DNA from: Bacillus sp. Marseille-P3661
GTDB lineage: Bacteria > Bacillota > Bacilli > Bacillales > Bacillaceae_J
Assembly: GCF_900240995.1 (NCBI RefSeq)
Contig: NZ_LT965953.1
Coordinates: 951,303-1,015,302, forward strand
DNA length: 64,000 bases
Direction of reading: 5' to 3'
The notes beneath the pieces are model-generated. The model saw only the letters and a list, made by a program, of their open reading frames with translations. It did not search any database and was not told where the DNA came from. Numbering within the stretch: the stretch's first letter is position 1; each line of letters opens with the position of its first letter. Positions 21,839-31,586 of the stretch are shown in pieces. The position numbers and the translations under genes are program-made.

Positions 21839-22945
21839 GTGGAGAATCAAGTATTAAATTGTTCAGGATGTGGGGTAAAATTACAAACTGAAAACAAAGA
21901 TCAGTTAGGTTATGCTCCTCCGTCAACCTTAAGTAGAGAGATTGTCATATGCCAACGCTGTTTTCGTTTGAAAAATTATAATGAAATCCAAGACGTGTCA
22001 CTGACGGATGATGACTTTTTAAAAATATTGAATGGAATAGGCTCATCGGAAGGGTTGGTTGTAAAACTTGTTGATATTTTTGACTTTAATGGTAGTTGGT
22101 TGCCTGGTCTACACCGTTTTGTTGGAAATAACAAGGTAATATTGGTTGGGAATAAGGTTGATTTATTACCGAAGTCTGTAAAGAGAACAAAGTTAGTCAA
22201 TTGGATGCAGCATTCTGCTAAGGAACTAGGTCTAAAGGCGAGTGGTATATATTTAATTAGTGCTGCAAAAGGTGAAGGAGTGAAGGAACTAGCTGCTGAA
22301 ATTGATTCTATACGAGACAATAAAGATGTATATGTGGTTGGAAGTACAAATGTTGGGAAGTCTACTTTCATTAATAGAATAATTAAAGAATTTACTGGTG
22401 AAGAAGATGTAATTACAACATCTCAATTTCCTGGGACAACATTAGATTTAATTGATATTCCGTTGGATGATGGATCCTCTTTATTTGATACACCGGGTAT
22501 CATAAATCATCATCAAATGGCACATTATGTTGATGCAAAGGGGCTTAAGGTTATTTCTCCTAAGAAGGAGATTAAACCAAGGAGTTTCCAAGTTAATGAA
22601 GGACAAACACTATTTTTTGGGGGACTAGCAAGGTTTGATTACGTCAGTGGTGGCAGAAGTTCTTTCACCTGCTATGTATCTAATGAATTAAATATTCATC
22701 GTACAAAGTTGGAAAAGGCAGATCAACTATATATCGAACATTTGGGGGAATTATTATCTCCACCATTCAAAGATAATGCCAAGGAGTTACCTGAATTTGA
22801 GAAACATGAATTTACTATAAAACAAGAAAAAACAGATGTGGTTTTTCATGGACTAGGATGGATAACTTGTAATGAAGCGGGCGCAAAGATTGTAGCCCAT
22901 GTTCCAAAAGGTGTTGGCGTTACGATCAGACAATCATTAATATAA
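21839..22945 (+). CDS. yqeH: YqeH, circularly permuted ribosome-assembly GTPase
   Basis: A 368-aa GTPase acting in 30S subunit assembly. The motif order is permuted: G4 N-K-V-D (residues 105-108), G5 S-A-A-K-G near 141, then G1 G-S-T-N-V-G-K-S-T (168-176) and G3 D-T-P-G (217-220). An N-terminal zinc finger (C8, C11, C38, C41) and a C-terminal RNA-binding region complete it. It starts with GTG, 3 bp after yqeG. Length equals the family norm. Confidence 0.96.
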   Translation: MENQVLNCSGCGVKLQTENKDQLGYAPPSTLSREIVICQRCFRLKNYNEIQDVSLTDDDFLKILNGIGSSEGLVVKLVDIFDFNGSWLPGLHRFVGNNKVILVGNKVDLLPKSVKRTKLVNWMQHSAKELGLKASGIYLISAAKGEGVKELAAEIDSIRDNKDVYVVGSTNVGKSTFINRIIKEFTGEEDVITTSQFPGTTLDLIDIPLDDGSSLFDTPGIINHHQMAHYVDAKGLKVISPKKEIKPRSFQVNEGQTLFFGGLARFDYVSGGRSSFTCYVSNELNIHRTKLEKADQLYIEHLGELLSPPFKDNAKELPEFEKHEFTIKQEKTDVVFHGLGWITCNEAGAKIVAHVPKGVGVTIRQSLI

Positions 22946-23040
22946 GTATTTAACGGTTATGGTGGGGAACCAGTGTTAGGTTCTTGTTAACAAACACGGA
23001 TGCTAAGTATAAATATAAAAAAATTAAATGAGGTGAAGGT

Positions 23041-23880
23041 ATGGGGAAATTATATGGAGTGATCGGCCATCCAATTGGGCATTCAATGTCACCAGCTATG
23101 CACAATGACCAGTTTTCACAATTAGGGTTTGATTGTTATTATCAAGCTTTTGATGTAGAACCAGCTCAATTAGAAAAAGCAATTGAGGGAATGCGAGCGC
23201 TAGGGATAGCTGGGTTTAACGTTACTATTCCGCATAAAGTAGACATCATGAAGTATTTAGATGAGGTAAATGAAGAAGCGAAAAAAATTGGTGCTGTTAA
23301 TACGGTTGTTAACGATAACGGCAGGCTTATAGGATATAATACGGACGGAAAAGGGTTGGTGTTATCCCTACAACGGTTAACAGGTACTGAGATACAGCCA
23401 AAAAGCGTTCTTATTATAGGTGCAGGCGGTGCTGCAAGAGCGATATTTGTTACATTAGCAAATATAGGGGTAGCCCGAGTGGACATTGCAAACCGAACTA
23501 TACAAAAGGCAAAACAATTAATTTCTGTTACGAACACAGCAGAATCACATGCAATCTCAATGAAAGAAGCAGAGGCTTCCTTGGAAAGATATGATATCAT
23601 TATTAATACAACATCTGTTGGAATGAGTCCAAATATTGATGATATCCCGTTAGAATTAACAAATTTGAAACGTGGTACCATATTAAGTGATATTATCTAT
23701 AACCCAATAGAAACCAAATGGTTGCGAATGGGTGCTAGTTTAGGGGCGATTACCCAGGGTGGTGTAGGAATGCTTGTAGGCCAAGGTGCACTAGCCTTTG
23801 AACTTTGGACAGGTGAAAAGCCAGATTTTATGAGAATGGAAGAAGTAGTTATAAACCGACTTGGAGGTTCAAAATGTTAA
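23041..23880 (+). CDS. aroE: Shikimate dehydrogenase
   Basis: A 279-aa NADP-dependent enzyme reducing 3-dehydroshikimate to shikimate in the aromatic amino acid pathway. It has the substrate motif N-V-T-I-P-H-K with catalytic Lys66, N-T-D-G near residue 100 and the nucleotide-binding G-A-G-G-A-A-R-A. GAGGTG precedes the ATG. It overlaps yqeI by 7 bp, in the conserved operon. Confidence 0.97.
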   Translation: MGKLYGVIGHPIGHSMSPAMHNDQFSQLGFDCYYQAFDVEPAQLEKAIEGMRALGIAGFNVTIPHKVDIMKYLDEVNEEAKKIGAVNTVVNDNGRLIGYNTDGKGLVLSLQRLTGTEIQPKSVLIIGAGGAARAIFVTLANIGVARVDIANRTIQKAKQLISVTNTAESHAISMKEAEASLERYDIIINTTSVGMSPNIDDIPLELTNLKRGTILSDIIYNPIETKWLRMGASLGAITQGGVGMLVGQGALAFELWTGEKPDFMRMEEVVINRLGGSKC

Positions 23881-24164
23881 CTGGAAAACAAAAACGTTTT
23901 TTGCGTTCGAAAGCACATCACCTTAATCCAATTTTTCAAGTTGGAAAAGGCGGAGTAAGTGAAAATATGATTAAGCAAATTAAAGATGCTCTAGAAGCAC
24001 GGGAACTTATGAAAATTAGCGTACTACAAAATTGCGAATTTGATAAGACTGAAGTTGCCCAAGAATTGGCAAGCGGGGCAGATGCAGAACTTGTCCAAAT
24101 GATTGGTAATATTATTGTTCTTTATAAGGAATCAAAGGAAAATAAACAGATTTTACTTCCATAA
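23874..24164 (+). CDS. yqeI: YqeI, CRS1-YhbY-domain RNA-binding protein
   Basis: A 96-aa single CRS1-YhbY domain protein. The start L-T-G-K-Q-K-R-F-L-R-S-K-A-H-H-L-N-P and the G-K-G-G-V-S-E loop are diagnostic. These proteins bind pre-ribosomal RNA, probably of the 50S subunit. It overlaps the end of aroE by 7 bp and precedes nadD by 21 bp. Confidence 0.95.
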   Translation: MLTGKQKRFLRSKAHHLNPIFQVGKGGVSENMIKQIKDALEARELMKISVLQNCEFDKTEVAQELASGADAELVQMIGNIIVLYKESKENKQILLP

Positions 24165-24185
24165 ATATGAAGGTGTGGTGCAGAG

Positions 24186-24752
24186 ATGAAGGTGGGGCTA
24201 TTAGGTGGTACGTTTGATCCCCCACACTATGGACATTTGATGATTGCCCAAGAAGTACTCACTAATTTGAAACTTGATCAGATTTGGTTCATACCGACAA
24301 ATGTTCCGCCACATAAGGATGGTACCAACACTGATGGGCTTGATCGAATAGAAATGGTAAATAGAGCAATTGCTGGAAATCCTAATTTTTTAATTAACAC
24401 AATAGAGTTTGACCGGGTGGGACCATCTTATACATATGACACAATTACTTTATTAAATGAGATATATCCGCAGCATCAATTTTATTTTATCATTGGTGCA
24501 GACATGGTTGAATATTTACCGAAGTGGCATCGAATTGAAGAGTTAGTAGATAAAATTTCTTTTGTAGGTGTTAAACGTCCAAACTATAAAGTAGAGACTA
24601 AATATAATTTACTAGAAGTTGAAATTCCACTATTGGATATCTCATCTTCTGACCTTAGATTTCGTTTTGAAAACAACTTAAACACAAGATACTTTTTACC
24701 CGAAGATGTACGACAATATATTGAGGAGAAAAGTTTATATGGAGCGAGATAA
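24186..24752 (+). CDS. nadD: Nicotinate-mononucleotide adenylyltransferase
   Basis: A 188-aa nucleotidyltransferase making nicotinate adenine dinucleotide from NaMN and ATP in NAD synthesis. It has G-G-T-F-D-P-P-H-Y-G-H (residues 7-17, HxGH catalytic motif) and I-S-S-S-D-L-R-F-R near the C-terminus. GGTGTGG precedes the ATG. It overlaps yqeK by 14 bp. Confidence 0.97.
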   Translation: MKVGLLGGTFDPPHYGHLMIAQEVLTNLKLDQIWFIPTNVPPHKDGTNTDGLDRIEMVNRAIAGNPNFLINTIEFDRVGPSYTYDTITLLNEIYPQHQFYFIIGADMVEYLPKWHRIEELVDKISFVGVKRPNYKVETKYNLLEVEIPLLDISSSDLRFRFENNLNTRYFLPEDVRQYIEEKSLYGAR

Positions 24753-25311
24753 AGCTTTAGAGTTAGTAAAAAAACAGCTGACCGAAAAACGGTATAATCA
24801 TACCTTAGGTGTAATGGAAACCGCTGTAAATTTAGCAGAAAAGTATGGAGCTGATCTAAAAAAAGCAGAACTGGCAGCAATATTTCATGATTATGCTAAA
24901 TTTCGCCCAAAGGATGAAATGAGAATGATTATATTGGAGCAAGCTATGCCTAAAGAGTTGGTAGAGTATCACTCAGAATTATGGCATGCTCCAGTTGGTG
25001 CCTTCCTCGTACAAAAAGAAATCGGGATTGAAGATGATGATATTTTACAAGCTATTAGATTTCATACAACGGGTAATAAAAATATGTCGCTTCTAGACAA
25101 GATTGTATTTTTGGCTGATTATATAGAACCAGGCAGGAATTTTCCTGGTGTTGATGAGGCTAGAGAACTCGCTTTTAAAGATTTAGATGCTGCAGTGGTT
25201 TTAGCGCTAAAAAATACGATAAAATTCCTATTGGATAAAAATCAGCTCGTATATCCCGATACGTTAACAACATATAATGCACTATGCAAAAAATTAAAAG
25301 GAGGAATTTAA
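24739..25311 (+). CDS. yqeK: YqeK, HD-domain Ap4A hydrolase
   Basis: A 190-aa HD-family protein with H21, the metal-binding H50-D51 pair in I-F-H-D-Y-A-K-F, and later H-T-T-G-N and L-A-D-Y-I-E-P. The family hydrolyses diadenosine tetraphosphate symmetrically. The ATG at 24739 overlaps nadD and follows GAGGAGAAAAG at good distance. Fourth enzyme in the conserved operon. Confidence 0.94.
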   Translation: MERDKALELVKKQLTEKRYNHTLGVMETAVNLAEKYGADLKKAELAAIFHDYAKFRPKDEMRMIILEQAMPKELVEYHSELWHAPVGAFLVQKEIGIEDDDILQAIRFHTTGNKNMSLLDKIVFLADYIEPGRNFPGVDEARELAFKDLDAAVVLALKNTIKFLLDKNQLVYPDTLTTYNALCKKLKGGI

Positions 25312-25315
25312 CTGA

Positions 25316-25669
25316 ATGAGTGAAAAGGATATAGTATCAATTGCAGCCAAAGCAGCAGATGATAAAAAAGCAGAAGAATTAACAATTTTAGATATGAAGG
25401 GTGTTTCACTTGTTGCTGATTATTTCATCATCTGCCATGGGAATTCGGAAAAACAGGTGCAAGCCATTGCGCGAGAAGTGAAAGATAAAGCAAATGAAAC
25501 AGGTATCGATATTAGACGGCTGGAAGGCTTTGAAGAGGCTCGTTGGGTTTTAATTGATTTAGGTGATGTCATCGTTCACGTTTTCCACCGAGATGAACGA
25601 ATTTATTATAATTTAGAGCGTTTATGGGGAGATGCACCTCGAGTTAATATTCAAGAAATATTAAACTAA
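25316..25669 (+). CDS. rsfS: Ribosomal silencing factor RsfS
   Basis: A 117-aa RsfS/YqeL protein that binds ribosomal protein uL14 and blocks subunit joining. It shows L-D-M-K-G-V-S-L-V-A-D-Y-F-I-I-C-H-G-N-S and V-H-V-F-H-R-D-E-R-I-Y-Y-N-L-E-R-L-W, the two family signatures. It starts 4 bp after yqeK. Confidence 0.97.
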   Translation: MSEKDIVSIAAKAADDKKAEELTILDMKGVSLVADYFIICHGNSEKQVQAIAREVKDKANETGIDIRRLEGFEEARWVLIDLGDVIVHVFHRDERIYYNLERLWGDAPRVNIQEILN

Positions 25670-25708
25670 CAAACGCCTATAAACATTGTGGAGCAAGGAG
25701 AACAGAAT

Positions 25709-26455
25709 ATGTCTTACAATTATTTTGCAATGCTATATGATACCTTAATGGAGGATGTACCTTATGAATCATGGTTAAACTATATTGATCAAAAAGTGGC
25801 TCAATATGGTAATGGTGGAAAACGATTACTTGACCTCGGTTGTGGGACAGGTACTATTTCTATTCCTTTAGCTCTTCAAGGCTATGAGGTAACTGGAGTT
25901 GACCTTTCAGATGAGATGTTAACAATTGCTCAAGAAAAGGCAAGCGTTGCTCGCGCTAATATTACGTTTTTTCAGCAAGATATGCGTGAATTGGCTGGCT
26001 TTCAGTCATTTGATTGTATTGGCATATTCTGCGATTCGCTCAATTATCTTCAAACAGAAGAGGATGTATTACAAACATTTACGACCATTTACAAGCAATT
26101 ATCACCACAAGGCCTTATTTTGTTTGATGTGCATTCTATATATAAAATAAACGATATTTTTATTGGACAGACTTATGCTCGTAACGATGAAGAGATTAGT
26201 TATATTTGGAACTGTTATCAAGGTGAAACAGCGAATTCAGTTGAACATGAATTATCCTTTTTTGTCCAGTGCGATGATTATTTATATGAACGATTTGATG
26301 AAGTACATTTTCAACGGACATTTTCGATTGATCAATATGTTCAAATGTTAAGCCAAGTAGGATTTGAAATTCTAGAAATAACTGCCGATTTTAAGGATGA
26401 AAATCCGAGTGAAGCGAGTGAACGTATTTTTTTTACTGCTAAAAAAACGGAATGA
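25709..26455 (+). CDS. yqeM: YqeM, SAM-dependent methyltransferase
   Basis: A 248-aa class I methyltransferase. The SAM-binding motif L-D-L-G-C-G-T-G is at residues 41-48, followed by the acidic G-V-D-L-S motif near 64. The substrate is unknown; a role linked to translation is plausible from the operon. The ATG at 25709 follows AAGGAG; a frame extension upstream lacks a better site. The stop codon overlaps the terminator stem. Confidence 0.93.
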   Translation: MSYNYFAMLYDTLMEDVPYESWLNYIDQKVAQYGNGGKRLLDLGCGTGTISIPLALQGYEVTGVDLSDEMLTIAQEKASVARANITFFQQDMRELAGFQSFDCIGIFCDSLNYLQTEEDVLQTFTTIYKQLSPQGLILFDVHSIYKINDIFIGQTYARNDEEISYIWNCYQGETANSVEHELSFFVQCDDYLYERFDEVHFQRTFSIDQYVQMLSQVGFEILEITADFKDENPSEASERIFFTAKKTE

Positions 26456-26487
26456 AAAAGCCGAGGGTAAATTACCTCGGCTTTTTT
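26455..26487. terminator. Terminator of the yqeG-yqeM operon
   Basis: GCCGAGG/CCTCGGC stem flanked by five A and six T residues with a 7-8 nt loop, directly after yqeM. It may also serve the convergent comER. Confidence 0.92.
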
Positions 26488-26532
26488 GTGAAATTATTGT
26501 GACAATGAAGGTGATTGCTAAACTTTATAGAA

Positions 26533-27360
26533 TTAAGTATTTATGCCAAATTGTTCATAAATTTTTTCTTTTTCATGTTCATATTTGGAATGTGTGCTTT
26601 GAATTAGCTGGTTGAACATATCACCTACTTCTCTTTCAAGCACTTTGATACCTTCCCCGGTTATTCCACCTTTAACACAAACTTTTTCTTGTAATGTTTC
26701 GAGAGTAAAAACTTCTTTTTCAATTAATTGTCCCATGCCGATCAACATTTTAGTTGCTAAAAGTGTGGCTTGCTCCCTAGAAATCTCTGTTTCCTCTATT
26801 GCTGATTCAATAAACTGTCTAAGAAGATAAGTGAAAAATGCCGGGCCGCAACTAGTGATATCAGATGCAATCCTTGTAATGCTTTCTTCAATAATAACAG
26901 GTGTCGATATTTTCTCCATAAGTCTCTCAATTTGTTCTCGATGATGGTCACTACAATTATTTCCAAAGGTTAATAAGGATGTCCCGCTTAAAACTCGATT
27001 ATTAATACTTGGAATTGCACGTACAACAGAGCAAGATAAAATGGACTCTAATTGTCTAACGCTAATTGGACTTGTAATTGAGATAATACATTGATTTTCT
27101 TTGATTTCCGAGTTCAGATTTTTTAAAAGGGGGTGGATTTCAAGCGGTTTAACGCATAAAAATATATATTCGGCATTATTTACAACCTCTTCGGGAGTGT
27201 TAACCACTTGAATATGTGGATATTTACACTTAAGTTTTTCTGCTTTAGCTCTTGTTCGATTCACTACAGTTAATTTATTTTCACTAATGGCATTTGAATT
27301 TATGAATGCATCAATTAAGATTTTTCCCATATTCCCTGTACCAATTATACCAATATTCAC
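26533..27360 (-). CDS. comER: ComER, pyrroline-5-carboxylate reductase-like protein
   Basis: A 275-aa ProC-family protein. It has the NAD(P)-binding G-T-G-N-M-G (residues 7-12), the V-K-P-L-E segment and a ProC-like C-terminal dimer domain with S-C-G-P-A-F. It is divergent from the comE operon exactly as comER is in B. subtilis; there it is not essential for competence and has been linked to sporulation. Enzyme activity is unproven. Confidence 0.93.
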   Translation of the reverse strand: MNIGIIGTGNMGKILIDAFINSNAISENKLTVVNRTRAKAEKLKCKYPHIQVVNTPEEVVNNAEYIFLCVKPLEIHPLLKNLNSEIKENQCIISITSPISVRQLESILSCSVVRAIPSINNRVLSGTSLLTFGNNCSDHHREQIERLMEKISTPVIIEESITRIASDITSCGPAFFTYLLRQFIESAIEETEISREQATLLATKMLIGMGQLIEKEVFTLETLQEKVCVKGGITGEGIKVLEREVGDMFNQLIQSTHSKYEHEKEKIYEQFGINT

Positions 27361-27462
27361 AGACTATTCCCCTCCTTCCAATCACATTCTCTATTAATGC
27401 GTATGACTGGTAATGAAGAATTATGCTTTTATTATATGGAAATATATAGGAAGGGTGCAGAC

Positions 27463-28140
27463 ATGGAAATACTGAAGGTTTTTCAGAAAAATCCAAAAGT
27501 AGTAACTGGCTTTTTACTTTGCTTTATTTTTTTAGGTGCATTATTGTTCATTAATAACACGGTGGATAAGAAGGATAAGGAGGATACCGCGTTAGTGCTT
27601 GAGAATGAACTTAATGAATTTAAGGGTTTACAACAAGAGCAAGATGCAAAAGAAGAGTTGGGGGAGGATCTACAACCAGTTGAACCCGAGCAAGTCTATG
27701 TCGATGTAAAAGGCTCTGTCCAAAAACCTGATGTGTATAGTATTGAATCAAACAAAAGAATATATGATGCTATAGAATTAGCAGGTGGTTTTACTGCCGA
27801 GGCAGACCAAGCTCGGATCAATTTAGCTGCCCGCGTAAAAGATGAAATGGTTATTTACGTGCCAGCGATCGGGGAAGAGCATGACCCTTTTTTTCAGCAA
27901 TTGGAAACAGCTAATGAACATCACGATGGGAAAATAAACATCAACAGTGCGACGAGTGACCAATTACAACAGCTACCTGGTATAGGCCCGGCTAAAGCAA
28001 CAAGTATCATTAACTACCGTGAAGAACATGGTCCATTTAAAAATAGTAATGACTTATTAAATATATCTGGAATAGGAGAAAAATCATTAGAAAAAATTCT
28101 GGACTTAATCACTGTATATTTCGTTTTTTATATAATATGA
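27463..28140 (+). CDS. comEA: ComEA, DNA receptor for transformation
   Basis: A 225-aa membrane-anchored DNA-binding protein. A single helix at about residues 13-31 is followed by an acidic linker, an SLBB-type domain (V-D-V-K-G-S-V-x-x-P onward) and a helix-hairpin-helix domain (I-N-S-A-T with L-P-G-I-G-P-A-K-A and I-S-G-I-G). It binds incoming double-stranded DNA at the cell surface. The ATG at 27463 follows AGGAAGGG. The tail after the last helix (V-Y-F-V-F-Y-I-I) is more hydrophobic than usual. Confidence 0.95.
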   Translation: MEILKVFQKNPKVVTGFLLCFIFLGALLFINNTVDKKDKEDTALVLENELNEFKGLQQEQDAKEELGEDLQPVEPEQVYVDVKGSVQKPDVYSIESNKRIYDAIELAGGFTAEADQARINLAARVKDEMVIYVPAIGEEHDPFFQQLETANEHHDGKININSATSDQLQQLPGIGPAKATSIINYREEHGPFKNSNDLLNISGIGEKSLEKILDLITVYFVFYII

Positions 28141-28203
28141 ATTGACGTTTGTGAAAAAGAACAGCTAAACTAATAAAGTGGTTAATCTAAGGGGGCGAAT
28201 AGT

Positions 28204-28773
28204 ATGGAACGAATATCTTGGGATCAGTATTTTATGGCACAAAGTCATTTATTAGCATTACGAAGTACTTGTACTCGCTTACAGGTGGGTGCAACAATTG
28301 TGAGAGACAAACGAATTATTGCGGGAGGGTATAATGGTTCCGTTACTGGTGGGGTGCATTGTATAGATGAAGGTTGTTATGTAATTGATAATCACTGTGT
28401 TCGGACGATACATGCAGAAGTAAATGCGTTACTTCAATGTGCAAAATTTGGTGTACCTACCGATGGCGCAGAGATTTATGTAACACATTTCCCGTGCATT
28501 CATTGCACCAAAGCTATAATTCAAAGTGGTATAAAAGCTGTTTATTACGCGGAAGACTATAAAAATCACCCGTATGCAATTGAACTTCTGAATAATGCAA
28601 ATGTAAAAGTCGAGCAGGTTGAGCTTGAAGAAATGATCATCGATACTAAAAATAATGAAAAATTATCATTTGTTGCCGAGTTAATTAAACAGCTATTAGA
28701 GGCGGGAGTAAATGAAAATGAAGTGCGCAAATTACACGAAAAGGCAAATAAGCTGTTTACTAGTTATTTGTAA
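28204..28773 (+). CDS. comEB: ComEB, dCMP deaminase
   Basis: A 189-aa zinc deaminase converting dCMP to dUMP. The catalytic H-A-E (H70, E72) and P-C-x2-C (C98, C101) motifs are intact, with extra Cys/His residues near 53-65 that bind a second zinc in family members. It lies in the comE operon though it is dispensable for transformation in B. subtilis. GGGGGCG precedes the ATG. Confidence 0.96.
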   Translation: MERISWDQYFMAQSHLLALRSTCTRLQVGATIVRDKRIIAGGYNGSVTGGVHCIDEGCYVIDNHCVRTIHAEVNALLQCAKFGVPTDGAEIYVTHFPCIHCTKAIIQSGIKAVYYAEDYKNHPYAIELLNNANVKVEQVELEEMIIDTKNNEKLSFVAELIKQLLEAGVNENEVRKLHEKANKLFTSYL

Positions 28774-28794
28774 GATTCAAAAGGGGTGGCCTGA

Positions 28795-31116
28795 TTGAAG
28801 GGGAATTGGATTTACCTAGCGATTGCTTCTACCCTTGGGATTACGGCTACCTTTGGAAATTATAATTTATTAATCCTAATATGTTTGTTAATGTTTGTAA
28901 TTTGGCTTATCTTTAAAGGCAATAATCTCAAATTATTATTTCTTTGTATATTGATATTTTGTATATTTTCTGTTACATCCAAATGGATCGATAAAAACAA
29001 TCAAACATCGTTAACAGGTGAAGAATCAACTTTTACTGGTGAAATAGCCAGTCCACCCAAAATAGACGGCAATCAGATATCTTTCATTTATAAATTATCT
29101 TCTAATGAGAAAGTTCAATTGTTTTACTATACTAAAACGCAAACTGAGAAGGATTCTCTAAGCAAGCTAAAGGTTGGAATGGATTGTAAATTGAAAGGTA
29201 GCCTGAATGTTCCGAGCAAAGCTACCAATGAATATGCATTCAATTATTTACACTATTTGTATAAGCGGCACATTCATTGGGTTTTATCTCCTGTAGAATC
29301 AGCATTAACAAGTTGTGTGACTCCAACATTACATCATTACGCCTTAGAAAGATGGCGTACCTCTCAACTAGAATTTATTAAACAAAACTTCCCAGAAATA
29401 TCAATCGGTATTGTCCAAGCTTTAATATTTGGTGAAAGAAGTGAAATAAGTCGTAGTGTGGAAATGCATTTCCAAGCATTTGGTATCATTCACTTATTGG
29501 CTATTTCAGGTTTACATGTTAGCTTGATCATCACTGTAGTTTTTTATTGTTTAATTAGAGTTGGGATCTCCAGAGAAAAATCATTTTTAATTCTTATTTT
29601 GATGTTACCAATATATATGGTGATTTCTGGAGCAGCGCCCTCTGTGATAAGGGCATGTCTGGTCACTATGTTTGTGTTATTGTCGCTAAGATTTAGTGCA
29701 GTAATTGTTCCGATTGATGCATTAAGCATAGCTTATTTATTAATGCTCTTTTTTAACCCCTACTATGTTACGGATGTTGGTTTTCAGCTTTCGTTTTTAG
29801 TGAGCTTTTCATTAATTGTTTCTTCGCAAAGTATCCTAAGCCATTATAAAAATCGGTTTGTTCAGGTTCTGATTGTCACATCTATTGCACAAATAAGCTC
29901 GTTGCCAATTATGTATTATTATTTTTATGAGATCTCCATTCTAAGCTTGCCGTTAAACGTTTTTATGGTACCTCTTGTTTCCGTTGTAATTCTTCCCCTA
30001 TCCTTTTTATCTTATTTTAGTTATCTGCTATTTGAACCCTTAGGGGTTGTTTTGGGATATTTGCTGTCAAAATTGTTAAGTTTTATCTATTTTCTGCTTG
30101 AGTATGCTTATTCTTCTTTCACTTTAACATTGACATTTGGCAGACCTCCGCTATGGATCGTGCTAGCATACTGCGCTGCGATTATTTTTTTATTCAAAAC
30201 ATGGGAACAGAGATCTAAATTAATCTTATCCATCGGCATGCTGGTGACGACTTTGTTAGTTCATAGTGGTTTGCCTTATCTATCAAATTCAGGATATATA
30301 ACAATGATTGACGTTGGTCAAGGTGATAGTATTTTAATTGAACTTCCGTACCGCAAAGCTGTTTACTTAATCGATACAGGAGGGACACTAAATTTTAACA
30401 AAGAGAAATGGGAACAAAGGGAGGTTGAATCTAATGTTGGGCGGGACGTTATTGTACCATATCTGAAAGCGAAAGGTATTCGCTCCCTAGATAAATTAAT
30501 CATTACACATGGTGATCTAGACCATATCGGTGGTGCGTTAGCTATCCTACAAAGCAGTGTGAACGTCCATGAGCTTGTTGTTGGAGAGGGTAAAACTGAA
30601 GATGAAGCAGCTGATGAGGTTTATACTGAGGCAATTAAGAAAAAGATACCAATAACAAAGGTAAAAGCTGGTGACAAATGGAGCATAGATAAATATAAGT
30701 TTTATGTATTAGGCCCTAGCGGTGGGGAAGAAAGTGAAAATAACCGATCAATAGTATTATATTCTATACTAGGTGGATACAAATGGCTATTTACAGGCGA
30801 TTTAGAATTGGAAGGTGAACAACAACTTCTTGATAGATTTCCAAAGCTTAGAGCAGACATTCTAAAAATAGGCCATCACGGTAGTAAAACATCTACCTCG
30901 GCCCAATTGTTAGAAACATTAAAGCCAAAGTTAGCATTAATTTCAGTTGGAAAGTCAAATCGCTTTGGACACCCGCATAATGAGGTTATCTCTTTATTAT
31001 TAAAAAATCGTATTCGAGTGCTTAGAACTGATCAACATGGCACGATTACTTATAAATTTATCGTTAATAAAGGAACGTTTAAGTGGATGTTCCCATACAA
31101 TGATGATATAAGGTAG
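28795..31116 (+). CDS. comEC: ComEC, DNA uptake channel protein
   Basis: A 773-aa polytopic protein that carries single-stranded DNA across the membrane during transformation. It has the N-terminal OB-like domain, the competence domain with about ten helices (G-E-R-S-E-I near residue 214, L-A-I-S-G-L-H-V-S near 234) and a C-terminal metallo-beta-lactamase domain with H-G-D-L-D-H-I-G-G and G-H-H-G-S. The TTG start is 6 nt after AAGGGGTGG. Full length suggests the organism can be competent. Confidence 0.95.
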   Translation: MKGNWIYLAIASTLGITATFGNYNLLILICLLMFVIWLIFKGNNLKLLFLCILIFCIFSVTSKWIDKNNQTSLTGEESTFTGEIASPPKIDGNQISFIYKLSSNEKVQLFYYTKTQTEKDSLSKLKVGMDCKLKGSLNVPSKATNEYAFNYLHYLYKRHIHWVLSPVESALTSCVTPTLHHYALERWRTSQLEFIKQNFPEISIGIVQALIFGERSEISRSVEMHFQAFGIIHLLAISGLHVSLIITVVFYCLIRVGISREKSFLILILMLPIYMVISGAAPSVIRACLVTMFVLLSLRFSAVIVPIDALSIAYLLMLFFNPYYVTDVGFQLSFLVSFSLIVSSQSILSHYKNRFVQVLIVTSIAQISSLPIMYYYFYEISILSLPLNVFMVPLVSVVILPLSFLSYFSYLLFEPLGVVLGYLLSKLLSFIYFLLEYAYSSFTLTLTFGRPPLWIVLAYCAAIIFLFKTWEQRSKLILSIGMLVTTLLVHSGLPYLSNSGYITMIDVGQGDSILIELPYRKAVYLIDTGGTLNFNKEKWEQREVESNVGRDVIVPYLKAKGIRSLDKLIITHGDLDHIGGALAILQSSVNVHELVVGEGKTEDEAADEVYTEAIKKKIPITKVKAGDKWSIDKYKFYVLGPSGGEESENNRSIVLYSILGGYKWLFTGDLELEGEQQLLDRFPKLRADILKIGHHGSKTSTSAQLLETLKPKLALISVGKSNRFGHPHNEVISLLLKNRIRVLRTDQHGTITYKFIVNKGTFKWMFPYNDDIR

Positions 31117-31160
31117 CTAAAGGTAGAGACAGTACCATTATAAATAAATGCCTAAAAATA

Positions 31161-31192
31161 AAAAAGACTGCAAAAGTAGTGCAGTCCTTTTC
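31161..31192 (+). terminator. comE operon terminator
   Basis: GACTGCA/TGCAGTC stem with flanking A- and T-runs and a 7-nt loop. Confidence 0.88.
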
Positions 31193-31309
31193 TAGTAAAA
31201 TTTGGTGCTAAAAATCCAGCCCATTATGTATTAAATCTTAAGTTTAAGGCGTAAAATTCCTGAGCCTAAGAATAATCCCTTTTGGGCTGATCTGTAACAG
31301 TTGCTTTGG

Positions 31310-31441
31310 TTAGCCTACAAAGCTAATAATTGTTGCAACAATAAAAATTACTGCAAAAAAACCAAAAGAACAGATAAAACCTACTGCAGAATCTACGGCA
31401 TCATTACGTTTACTTTGTACATTTTTTTCAAATTCGTTCAT
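31310..31441 (-). CDS. yqzM: YqzM-family small membrane protein
   Basis: A 43-aa peptide starting M-N-E-F-E-K-N-V-Q-S-K-R-N-D with one membrane helix (about residues 19-42). The start and the position between comEC and holA match YqzM of B. subtilis. AGGAGGG precedes the ATG. Function unknown. Confidence 0.85.
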   Translation of the reverse strand: MNEFEKNVQSKRNDAVDSAVGFICSFGFFAVIFIVATIISFVG

Positions 31442-31586
31442 TTGAATCCCTCCTATTGCCACTTTTAGTATAAGACAAGATTAAAAAAAAATCCATACGT
31501 TAAATCTTGTTTGTTTCCACAATTGACAAGAGTTGTCATCTATACTTTTTTCATTTAAAACACATTATAAGATTACAGCTACAATC